A DNA stretch of 64,000 nucleotides, taken from JBHIBD01 sp046758865 (GTDB taxonomy: Bacteria; Planctomycetota; Brocadiia; Brocadiales; Bathyanammoxibiaceae). The DNA is taken from positions 30,377 through 94,376 of the forward strand of contig JBHIBD010000001.1 of NCBI GenBank assembly GCA_046758865.1, given 5' to 3'. The notes beneath the pieces were generated by a model. That model was not told the origin of the DNA and made no database searches. It was given only the letters and a program-made list of their open reading frames with translations. Each line of letters opens with the position of its first letter. Within the stretch, counting starts at the first letter, position 1. The position numbers and the translations under genes were made by a program. Shown here in pieces: positions 24,958 to 32,364 of the stretch.

Positions 24958-26017
24958 ATTCAGAATAGATAGTCATAAGCTAATTTACCATGTGGGCAGG
25001 GTAAATGATTGGCTTGCAGGAATACCTGTCTATCCAATCTATACTGAGATAGCGACTTCAGGTGCATGTAACCACCGATGTGCTTACTGTGCGCTTGACT
25101 ATATGGGGTATCAGCAAAGGTTCCTGGACAAAAAGGTATTGATGGACAGGCTCTCTGAAATGGCGTCTCTTGGATTAAAGAGTGTTATGTATGCGGGGGA
25201 GGGTGAACCGCTTCTGCACAAGGATATTGTTGAGATAGTCAATCACACAAAGAAGGTCGGTATTGATGTAGCCGTAACCACGAATGGGGTGCTGTTAAAG
25301 AAAGGTTTTGTTGACTCTGCGCTCAGTAATATTGCATGGATAAAGGTGAGCATAAATGGAGCAACAAAAGGAACCTATGCAAAGATTCACAGAGCAAGCC
25401 CTGATGATTTTGACAGGGTGATGGAAAACATGTCTTATGCAGCAAGGTTGAGAGATGAGAAGGGTTATGACTGCGTTCTTGGTGTGCAGCTAATCCTCTT
25501 GCCAGAAAACTGCCCCGAGGTGACCCTTCTAGCACAAAAGGCCAAGGATATAGGCATGGATTATTTAGTTGTGAAGCCTTATTCACAGCATCCACTGAGT
25601 AAAACAACAAAGTATAAGGATATAAAATACAGTAAGTATCTTCATTTAGCAGACAGCCTAAATGGTCTTAACGATAGAAAGTTCAGCGTAATATTCCGCA
25701 TTAACACAATGAAAAAGTGGGATGAAGGTATACGCAATTATAGACACTGCTATGCCCTTCCCTTCTGGTCATACATCGATGCTGGGGGCAATGTGTGGGG
25801 GTGTAGCGCTTATCTCTCCGACGAGCGTTTTCGATATGGCAACATTTATGAGAATACATTCAAGGAGATTTGGGAGGGCAAAAAAAGGATTCAGTCAGTT
25901 CGTTGGGCAGATGGGGAACTTGATACAAATCAGTGTAGGGTAAACTGCAGGATGGACGAAGTAAACAAATATTTATGGGAATTAAAGCACCCCCCTGAAC
26001 ACGTAAATTTTATCTAG
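24950..26017 (+). CDS. Radical SAM/SPASM-type protein (first of two paralogues)
   Basis: The 355-residue protein has the [4Fe-4S] radical SAM cluster CNHRCAYC (Cys40, 44, 47), then GEGEPLLHKD (motif GGEP-like) and TNGVLL. The C-terminal ~90 residues hold further cysteines (RHCYALPF, WGCSAY, CRVNC) in a SPASM/twitch-type arrangement that would bind auxiliary iron-sulphur clusters. It ends in KHPPEHVNFI. Start, end and spacing are shared with the protein at 29088, so the two are paralogues. Its ATG lies inside the last eight bases of the isomerase gene. Likely substrate is a sugar or sugar nucleotide of the cassette, which is inference. Confidence 0.8.
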   Translation: MDRFRIDSHKLIYHVGRVNDWLAGIPVYPIYTEIATSGACNHRCAYCALDYMGYQQRFLDKKVLMDRLSEMASLGLKSVMYAGEGEPLLHKDIVEIVNHTKKVGIDVAVTTNGVLLKKGFVDSALSNIAWIKVSINGATKGTYAKIHRASPDDFDRVMENMSYAARLRDEKGYDCVLGVQLILLPENCPEVTLLAQKAKDIGMDYLVVKPYSQHPLSKTTKYKDIKYSKYLHLADSLNGLNDRKFSVIFRINTMKKWDEGIRNYRHCYALPFWSYIDAGGNVWGCSAYLSDERFRYGNIYENTFKEIWEGKKRIQSVRWADGELDTNQCRVNCRMDEVNKYLWELKHPPEHVNFI

Positions 26018-26039
26018 GAATTGGGGCCGTAAATAAATA

Positions 26040-26483
26040 TTGGAAGCAAAGTACAGGGTAGCACTCATTATTTTGTACGATCCCGGAAGAAGATTATTGC
26101 TTCAACACAGAACCAAAGATGCCAAAATACTACCCGATTATTGGGCGTTCTTTGGTGGTAGTGTTAGACAAGGAGAGACGCCACATGAAGCTGTTCGCAG
26201 AGAGGCACTTGAAGAGTTGAATTACAAACTCAAGGCACCTCAACTTTTTATTGAACAGGATTTCAAAATTGGCAGCACGGAAGGTTACATGTACGTATAT
26301 ATCGAAGCTTTTGATAGTGATAAGTCGTTGCTTAACTTACAGGAAGGACAAGGGTGGGGTTGGTATAAAGCATCCGAGGTTGATGGCCTGAGAATGATCG
26401 ACCATGATAGAAAGCTGGTAAAGTCAATAACACGCTATTTGGAAAATAGTACAAATACAAATTCTGAAAGGGCCGAGAGTTAA
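26040..26483 (+). CDS. Nudix hydrolase
   Basis: The 147-residue protein has a clear Nudix box, GGSVRQGETPHEAVRREALEE near residues 40-60, with the REXXEE catalytic core followed by LN rather than the usual LG. Strands before it (YRVALIILYDPGRRLLLQHR) and an aromatic WYKASEVDGLR segment after it fit the family. It starts with TTG at 26040, 22 bases after the radical SAM gene. Nudix enzymes of this class cleave nucleoside diphosphate sugars (GDP-mannose type) or other X-linked diphosphates. In this cassette it may proofread or recycle NDP-sugars. Confidence 0.8.
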   Translation: MEAKYRVALIILYDPGRRLLLQHRTKDAKILPDYWAFFGGSVRQGETPHEAVRREALEELNYKLKAPQLFIEQDFKIGSTEGYMYVYIEAFDSDKSLLNLQEGQGWGWYKASEVDGLRMIDHDRKLVKSITRYLENSTNTNSERAES

Positions 26484-26506
26484 AGATAAAGATGTAAAAG
26501 TTGCAA

Positions 26507-27331
26507 ATGAGAATGAAAACAAAAGCAGAAGAAAAACTAAGTCTAATTGCAAAAGAGGTTAGAAAATTAATTATAGAAGTTGCACACAGGTCAAAAAGCG
26601 CTCACGTAGGAACTTCATTGTCATGTGTTGATTTGATGGTTTCTCTTTATTTTCATGAACTACATATCGATGAGAAGAGTTGGCACAATAGAGATATATT
26701 TGTGTTGAGCAAGGCACATGCGGCAATGGCCTTGTATGCCGTTTTAACGATTAAGGGTTTCATAGACAAAGAAACTTTCTTAAATTATATGCAAGACGAC
26801 GGAACATTACCAGCACATCTTGACCGGTTCACGGCTAAAGGTATAGAAGTTTCTGCCGGCTCGCTAGGGCATGGCTTCAATACGGCTTTAGGCATGGCTT
26901 ATGGCTTTAAGACTAAAGGCGACAAGAGAAATGTTTTTGTATTGATAGGCGATGGAGAATCCGAAGAAGGGTCAATATGGGAGGGTGCTTTATTTGCACC
27001 GAAACTCGGTATCAACAATTTTACCGCAATTTTAGATTACAATAATTTGCAGGGATATGGCCGGCCCAATGAAATCTGTCACTACGAGCCTGTTGAGGAC
27101 AAATGGAAGGCATTTGGATGGGAAGTTTGCAGGATAAACGGGCATAATTTCTCTGAAATTATTCAGGCTCTTAAAAGACCCAATAATGGAAGGCCCAAAA
27201 TAATTATTGCTGATACCACAAAGGGAAAGGGCGTGTCCTTTATGGAGGATGAATTGAAGTGGCACTATTTTATTGTTACTAAAGATTATAAGGAAAAGGC
27301 AATGCGGGACTTTAAGTCAGGGCAAGAATGA
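26507..27331 (+). CDS. Transketolase, N-terminal (TPP-binding) subunit
   Basis: The protein (about 274 residues) corresponds to the N-terminal half of transketolase. It contains the thiamine diphosphate/Mg motif GDGESEEGSIWEGALFAPKL ending in DYNN near residues 145-180, HRSKSAHVGTSLSC near the start, and GSLGHGFNTALGMAYG. The C-terminal half is encoded by the next gene, whose ATG overlaps this stop by four bases, giving a two-subunit enzyme. A TTG at 26501 is an alternative start. Transketolase moves two-carbon units between sugar phosphates and would yield sedoheptulose 7-phosphate, the substrate of GmhA. Confidence 0.85.
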   Translation: MRMKTKAEEKLSLIAKEVRKLIIEVAHRSKSAHVGTSLSCVDLMVSLYFHELHIDEKSWHNRDIFVLSKAHAAMALYAVLTIKGFIDKETFLNYMQDDGTLPAHLDRFTAKGIEVSAGSLGHGFNTALGMAYGFKTKGDKRNVFVLIGDGESEEGSIWEGALFAPKLGINNFTAILDYNNLQGYGRPNEICHYEPVEDKWKAFGWEVCRINGHNFSEIIQALKRPNNGRPKIIIADTTKGKGVSFMEDELKWHYFIVTKDYKEKAMRDFKSGQE

Positions 27332-28239
27332 GGAATACCGTTATCAATAGAATTGCAAAATATGCAGAAGAGGATAAGAGCGTTTTTTTAGTAAGTGGCG
27401 ATGCCGGCTTCGGCGTTCTTGATAAATATAAGAAATGTTTTCCGGACAAATATCTAAATCTAGGTGTTGCTGAGCAGAACATGATAAGCTTTGCTGCCGG
27501 ACTGGGATTGGCTGGATATAACGTGTTTGTTTATAACATCATACCTTTTGTTCTTTATAGGTGTTACGAGCAGGTGAGAAATGACATCTGTTATCAACGC
27601 TTACCAATAACATTAATAGGAATAGGAAGTGGTGTCACTTATGCACCACAGGGTATTACCCATTACGGGGTAGAAGATATTGCAATAGCAAGGACTTTAC
27701 CAAATTTAGTGATCCTTTCTCCATCCGACCCAGTGGAGGCAGAAAAGTGTGCAGAATTCGCATTTAAAAGCGATAGACCCGTTTATATAAGGGTAGCAAA
27801 AAGAGGAGAGCCTGCAATCCATAAAAATGGCATTGAAAGTATAACAGAACCCATAGTTATAAAAGAAGGTGAAGAAGTAGCCCTATTATTTCACGGCTCT
27901 ATAAGCTATGAAGTAATTACGGCGCTAGGGAACTTGCAAAGCCTCCCCATGCTTATTTCCATTCCAATGATCCAACCCTTGAATTTCACTTCACTCTTAA
28001 AAAAGCTGAAGAACGTTCACACCCTGATAACTGTTGAAGAACATTTCGTTGAGGGTGGCCTCGGCAGTGTTATATCAGAGTGGCTCACAAAGGAGAGACT
28101 GCCCTTCAGATTAAAAAGACTTGGAATAAAAAATGAATTTATTCATGCAATTCAAAGCAATAGCGGAATGAGGAGCATCTACGGCATCTCCAGTGCCAGT
28201 ATTGGAAAAGCTGTTACGGAGGCCTTGGAGAGTGGCTAA
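27328..28239 (+). CDS. Transketolase, C-terminal subunit
   Basis: The 303-residue protein matches the central pyrimidine-binding and C-terminal domains of transketolase/DXS-like enzymes. It has NLGVAEQNMISFAAGLGLAG with the catalytic glutamate near residue 50, THYGVEDIAIARTLPNL, and a C-terminal VEEHFVEGGLGSVISEW. It is made by translational coupling with the upstream half. Split transketolases of this kind are usual in sugar-biosynthesis clusters rather than in central carbon metabolism. Whether it uses sedoheptulose/ribose phosphates or an unusual ketose is unknown. Confidence 0.85.
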   Translation: MRNTVINRIAKYAEEDKSVFLVSGDAGFGVLDKYKKCFPDKYLNLGVAEQNMISFAAGLGLAGYNVFVYNIIPFVLYRCYEQVRNDICYQRLPITLIGIGSGVTYAPQGITHYGVEDIAIARTLPNLVILSPSDPVEAEKCAEFAFKSDRPVYIRVAKRGEPAIHKNGIESITEPIVIKEGEEVALLFHGSISYEVITALGNLQSLPMLISIPMIQPLNFTSLLKKLKNVHTLITVEEHFVEGGLGSVISEWLTKERLPFRLKRLGIKNEFIHAIQSNSGMRSIYGISSASIGKAVTEALESG

Positions 28240-29098
28240 AAAGGTTTTACTACTCGGCTCTACCGGCAAGATGGGGATGGCATTAAGAGAGGTCTTTGAG
28301 GACGGCTATACCGTTATCGGAAAAAACACCAGGGACTTTGACGCCCTCCGGCCGGAAAGCATTCGGAATCTGGTAGAGGAAAATAGACCGGACATGGTCA
28401 TAAATACCGTCGCATTCTTAGGTATAGACCCGTGTGAAAGAGAGCCCGAAAAGGCCCTTAGGCTGAATACACTTTATCCGAGAATGCTGGCAGAACTCTC
28501 AAACGAGAAAAGGTTTTTACTTATAAACTTTAGTACGGATGCCGTCTTTGACGATGGGGCGAGGGGGTTTTATACCGAAACCGACCGCCCGAGACCATTA
28601 AATTTGTATGGGTTTACAAAACACGGAGGGGATTGTTTTGTACAAACGATTTCAAAAAATTATTATGTATTCAGACTCTCTGTCATATTTGGAAAGACTA
28701 CCAAGAACACCCAGTTTGTAGAGAAGATGTTGCAAAAGGTGTGTGAGGGCCAGAAAGTCTTAAGGGTTGCAGACGACATTGTTTCTTCCCCCAGCTACAG
28801 TGTTGACATTGCCAAAGAAGTAAGGCGACTTACAGAGGCTTCATCAGAGTTCGGGCTTTACCATATAGCGAATGAAGGGATGGCCACTCTATACGATTTA
28901 ATGAATGAAATCGTCAAAAACCTCAATCTTGATGTCGAGGTGGAAAGGGCTTCCTACAAGGACTTCCCTTATTTAGGGAGAAAGAATACATTTACACCAA
29001 TCAAATCAGAAAAAGTAGCCCCCCTGCGGCCATGGAGGGAGGCTGTTAAAGAGTATTGTGACGAAAAATTGAGAGGAGAAGTAACCCTTGCCAGATAA
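28232..29098 (+). CDS. RmlD-like NAD(P)-dependent sugar reductase
   Basis: The reductase belongs to the RmlD substrate-binding family: GSTGKMGMALREVF at the N-terminus, NTVAFLGIDPCEREPEKALRLN, SFSTDAVFDDG and a YGFTKHGGD Tyr-Lys motif. The frame is open upstream to an ATG at 28193, but a GTG at 28232 with GGAGG 9 bases ahead sits right at the transketolase stop (8-base overlap) and begins three residues before the NAD motif, so I choose GTG (288 residues). It probably reduces a 4-keto-sugar nucleotide or a related intermediate of the cassette. Confidence 0.75.
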   Translation: MAKKVLLLGSTGKMGMALREVFEDGYTVIGKNTRDFDALRPESIRNLVEENRPDMVINTVAFLGIDPCEREPEKALRLNTLYPRMLAELSNEKRFLLINFSTDAVFDDGARGFYTETDRPRPLNLYGFTKHGGDCFVQTISKNYYVFRLSVIFGKTTKNTQFVEKMLQKVCEGQKVLRVADDIVSSPSYSVDIAKEVRRLTEASSEFGLYHIANEGMATLYDLMNEIVKNLNLDVEVERASYKDFPYLGRKNTFTPIKSEKVAPLRPWREAVKEYCDEKLRGEVTLAR

Positions 29099-30173
29099 AT
29101 ACATAATGAATGGTCACAAGCTCTATTGGCACCTGGATAGAGTAATGGACTGGTTAAATGGGGAAAGGGTGGCGCCCATACATATTGATGTTGGTCTAAG
29201 TAAAGGATGCAATATCAGGTGCCAGTATTGCTTTGGTGTTATACAAGGCAACTTTTATAGAAAAGGTTCAGAGGTTTACTTCCCCCGCAAACCTTTATTG
29301 AGATATTTGAAAGAGGCAGGAAAAATAGGGGTGCGGTCTATGGCATTCGTTGGGGAGGCGGAACCACTCTTGAATCCCTATGTCTATGAGGCAATCGCAG
29401 AAGGCAAGAGGGCTGGTGTTGATATTGCACTGGGGACGAACGGGATATTATTTGACACCGGAAAGAGGGGAGAAGAGGCGTTAGAACTTCTAAGCTGGAT
29501 AAGGTTTAATATCAGTGCGGCTTCGGATGAGGCCTACAGAAGAATTCATGCCAGTAAGGAGTTCTCAACGGTTGTTGAGAAGATAAAGTTTTGCGTGGAT
29601 TTGAAACGTCGAAAGGGCCTGAATGCCACAATCGGCCTCCAAATGGTTCTAACTCCAGCTAATGTTGACCAGGCCGTCCCCCTGGCCAAACTGGGAAGAC
29701 AGCTGGGGGTAGACTACTGTGTTATAAAACAGTGCAGTGATACGGTTGAGAATGCTCTTGGGATATACGGTAGACTTCAGGAATACGACAATTTTGCAGA
29801 CGTTCTCCAAGAGGCTGAAGGTATAAGCTCGAATGGTTACAACGTAATAGTAAAATGGGGAAAGATTACAAACAAAGGAGAGAGGAGTTACGACCAGTGT
29901 ATCGGTGTCCCGCTTCTGTTATATTCAAGCGGCGATGGAAGGTTGTACCCGTGTGGAGCATTTTTCGACTTCAAAGAGGAAGAATATAGAATGGGGGACC
30001 TTGTAAAACAATCTTTTAAAGAAATCTTTGAGAGTGACAGATACTGGGAGGTTGTGGAAAAGGTCAAGAGAATAGATGTTCACAAAGAGTGCTATTCAAA
30101 CTGCAGGACGCATTGTATAAACAAATTTCTCTGGCAATTGACTCATCCACCGGAACACGTCAATTTTGTTTAG
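29088..30173 (+). CDS. Radical SAM/SPASM-type protein (second paralogue)
   Basis: The 361-residue protein has CNIRCQYC (Cys41, 45, 48) as radical SAM cluster, GEAEPLLNPY, and GTNGILF. C-terminal cysteines in YDQCIGVP, LYPCGAF, ECYSNC and RTHC suggest auxiliary clusters. It shares with the protein at 24950 the opening GHKLYWHLDRVMDWLNGE pattern and the ending THPPEHVNFV. The two differ in the last domain's cysteine count. The start is probably TTG at 29088 with a GAGGAG site nine bases upstream; ATG at 29106 is an alternative. Confidence 0.8.
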   Translation: MPDKYIMNGHKLYWHLDRVMDWLNGERVAPIHIDVGLSKGCNIRCQYCFGVIQGNFYRKGSEVYFPRKPLLRYLKEAGKIGVRSMAFVGEAEPLLNPYVYEAIAEGKRAGVDIALGTNGILFDTGKRGEEALELLSWIRFNISAASDEAYRRIHASKEFSTVVEKIKFCVDLKRRKGLNATIGLQMVLTPANVDQAVPLAKLGRQLGVDYCVIKQCSDTVENALGIYGRLQEYDNFADVLQEAEGISSNGYNVIVKWGKITNKGERSYDQCIGVPLLLYSSGDGRLYPCGAFFDFKEEEYRMGDLVKQSFKEIFESDRYWEVVEKVKRIDVHKECYSNCRTHCINKFLWQLTHPPEHVNFV

Positions 30174-30178
30174 GCAAA

Positions 30179-30961
30179 ATGCAACCAACGGATAATAACA
30201 AAATCGATCTAACGGTTGTAATGCCAGCACTTAACGAGGGGGAAAATATCCTGGCTGCTGTTAACAATACCTTGAGGGCCTTTGAAGATTTTAGCATTAA
30301 TGGCGAGATTATTGTGATTAATGATGGGAGTACCGATGGGACAGAGGATGTAGTAAAGGATATAATAAAAAAAGATAACCGTGTCAGGTTAATCAGGCAT
30401 GACACCCCTAAAGGCATAGGCACATCGTTTTGGAATGGGGTCGATGCCGCGGATGGAGATATAGTGACCTGGATCCCCGGCGATAATGAAAACGACCCGT
30501 GGGAAATTTTCCGTTATTACAAGTTACTCGAACAGGTAGATGTTGTTGTCCCCTTTGTCTATAATAGAGAAGTACGGCCACTCTTCAGGAATGCACTCTC
30601 ATTTGTTTACCGCTTCATTGTCAACACCACCTTCTTGGTAAATTTTAATTATACAAACGGAACAGTCCTCTACCGTAGATCCATCTTAAAAGAACTGGAT
30701 TATAGGAGTGAGGGCTTCTTCTTTCAAACCGACATTTTGATAAGAACCGTAAAAAAGGGCTATCTCTTTGCTGAAGTCCCCTATAGGCTTGGCTTGAGAA
30801 AAGAAGGGGTGTCTAATGCGGTATCCTTTCCTTCCCTGTTGCAAGTTATAAAGGGCTACCTGCGCCTAATGAAAGATCAGTATTTTGACAAAGACAGAGA
30901 GAGTAAACCGCATTTTTCGGATGATTCCTTAACAACAACCAGACGGCAAATTAAGCAATGA
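30179..30961 (+). CDS. GT2-family glycosyltransferase (DPM1/GtrB-like)
   Basis: The protein starts VVMPALNEGENILAAV, then VINDGSTDGT (about residues 45-54) and the acidic GDNENDP motif near 103, the usual GT2 nucleotide-binding and DXD-type elements. C-terminally it has the RRSILKEL and KKGYLFAEVPYRLGLRKEG blocks of DPM1/GtrB-like enzymes, but no clear membrane helices. The ATG at 30179 lies five bases after the radical SAM gene's stop. An earlier in-frame ATG at 30089 would overlap that gene by 85 bases, so I reject it. It probably loads a sugar onto a polyprenyl phosphate or the growing chain. Confidence 0.8.
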   Translation: MQPTDNNKIDLTVVMPALNEGENILAAVNNTLRAFEDFSINGEIIVINDGSTDGTEDVVKDIIKKDNRVRLIRHDTPKGIGTSFWNGVDAADGDIVTWIPGDNENDPWEIFRYYKLLEQVDVVVPFVYNREVRPLFRNALSFVYRFIVNTTFLVNFNYTNGTVLYRRSILKELDYRSEGFFFQTDILIRTVKKGYLFAEVPYRLGLRKEGVSNAVSFPSLLQVIKGYLRLMKDQYFDKDRESKPHFSDDSLTTTRRQIKQ

Positions 30962-30989
30962 CAGAGATCATAATTGCAAAAAGAGTTAC

Positions 30990-31517
30990 TTGGTCATGAG
31001 GGTTCTATTTTGGGGCTCAGCCATTTTTTGCGCATCTTTCTTTTTACATCTGGTTATCTGGAAAGTACGTCTGCCCAAAAGACAGTCAAAGGCTCTGTTC
31101 CAAATCTTTTTTGGAGTCTTAGTTGCAAGTATTTCTATTCTATGGGGCACATCGGCATTTCTTGCGAACCGTGAGTCTTCTGCTCCGGGAAGTCATTTAG
31201 AATACCTGCACATTTGCCTGTTTTTTACTTCACTTACACTAGCTTACATACTTACTTACGTTGCCGTTGAGGTGGACAGCCCTTCCCTCGTAATGGTAAT
31301 GAGCATTGCCATGGCCGGTTCAGAAGGGTTAGATGAGAAACGATTCAACCAGAGAATGACTGACGACCTGTTGATAAAACCAAGAATAAGAGACCTCGTT
31401 CATGATGAGCTAATCTATATGGAAGGAAACAAATATAAGCTAACTTCAAAAGGATTTCTGGTTGTACGCATATTTAGCTTATATCGTAGATTGCTAAATG
31501 CAGAAATTGGTGGTTGA
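30990..31517 (+). CDS. Membrane protein with winged-helix-like C-terminal domain (A)
   Basis: I do not recognise a named family. The 175-residue protein has three hydrophobic helices (about 3-22, 38-57 and 72-95) followed by a charged cytosolic domain of about 75 residues. It contains IRDLVHDELIYMEGNKYKL and TSKGFLVVRIF, which has the helix-turn-strand-wing rhythm of a winged-helix domain. The next gene has the same plan, and the two overlap by 20 bases. TTG at 30990 or ATG at 30996 could be the start. Possibly a membrane-tethered regulator or assembly factor. Confidence 0.55.
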   Translation: MVMRVLFWGSAIFCASFFLHLVIWKVRLPKRQSKALFQIFFGVLVASISILWGTSAFLANRESSAPGSHLEYLHICLFFTSLTLAYILTYVAVEVDSPSLVMVMSIAMAGSEGLDEKRFNQRMTDDLLIKPRIRDLVHDELIYMEGNKYKLTSKGFLVVRIFSLYRRLLNAEIGG

Positions 31518-32052
31518 GTTTCTTATGCCTTATAGCCTTTTGCATGTTCTAAACCCAATTTTAGGTCTAATTATTAATGTACTGATGCAGGTTGTCAGTT
31601 TCAGGTATATTCCCAGGTTGGGATTATTAAAGTCGATAATTTTAGGTTTTGCTACGGGTCTTACTGTCGTTTTGACACTTGAACTGTGTGTTTTCTCCAC
31701 GCAGTCAACATCTACAGATGATTTTGTGCCTATTTTTATTGTCAACTTTATAATGTATTCTTCACTGGGATATTGTTATTTTCATTTCGCAAATCTTGGG
31801 GAGACAGCCCGCCGCATCAGGATATTGAGAGAATTATATGATTCAAAAGAGGGATTATCAATGCAGGAAATTCTGCAAAGATATAACGCCAGAAAAATTG
31901 TTGAAGTAAGAATAAATAGGCTTATTAACAACGGACAAATTATATACAAAAGTGGCAGATATTATATTGGAAACCCCGTCATGCTGATAATAGCGAAGAT
32001 TGTAGTAATGATGAAGCTAATCATTCTTGGGAAAAGAAGCGAATTTGATTGA
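31498..32052 (+). CDS. Membrane protein with winged-helix-like C-terminal domain (B)
   Basis: This 184-residue protein has about four hydrophobic helices in the first 95 residues. A soluble part follows containing LSMQEILQRYNARKIVEVRI, then INRLINNGQIIYKSGRYYIG, which reads as a helix-turn-helix plus wing. A last hydrophobic helix lies at 155-175. It pairs with the preceding gene (20-base overlap) though the two have little obvious sequence identity. No database family comes to mind. A later start at 31525 (MPYSLLH) is possible. Confidence 0.5.
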   Translation: MQKLVVEFLMPYSLLHVLNPILGLIINVLMQVVSFRYIPRLGLLKSIILGFATGLTVVLTLELCVFSTQSTSTDDFVPIFIVNFIMYSSLGYCYFHFANLGETARRIRILRELYDSKEGLSMQEILQRYNARKIVEVRINRLINNGQIIYKSGRYYIGNPVMLIIAKIVVMMKLIILGKRSEFD

Positions 32053-32083
32053 CACTGCACCATGAGTAATATTCTAAAAGACG

Positions 32084-32347
32084 GTGTACTATAAATCGCT
32101 CCTTGACGATGGTATGTTTAAGAAGGATTACTGGGCAGAGTTTATCAAGAAGCCCACAAAAGATTTTGAGTTACCTCTCCCGAGAAGCAAGGAGTTACAA
32201 CTGGTAGATTCTTATCATCGTGTCTTCTTCTTGAACCCCACGTTCATATTACGAGAGCTACGTGGGTCTATTCTTACATGGAAAATGTTTTTTATCGCTT
32301 TTTTCACTGAAAGAACTATTGATAAAATCTTTGCTTCGAGGCCTTAG
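32084..32347 (+). pseudogene. Orphan C-terminal tail of a B12 radical SAM protein
   Basis: The 87-codon frame starts with GTG at 32084 and reads like the last 80 residues of B12-binding radical SAM proteins: LLDDGMFKKDYWAEFIKKPTKD, then ELPLPR and HRVFFLNPTFILRELR. No cobalamin-binding or CxxxCxxC domain precedes it, since the upstream gene ends at 32052. It is therefore most likely what remains after deletion of a full gene. An intact B12 radical SAM gene begins 17 bases downstream. A genuine small protein is the alternative. Confidence 0.45.
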
Positions 32348-32364
32348 GAAGGATGTAAAAAGAA

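Noticed and set aside
30974..31174. Alternative frame over the start of the first winged-helix membrane gene
   Set aside because: Overlaps a better-supported frame and shows no conserved features.
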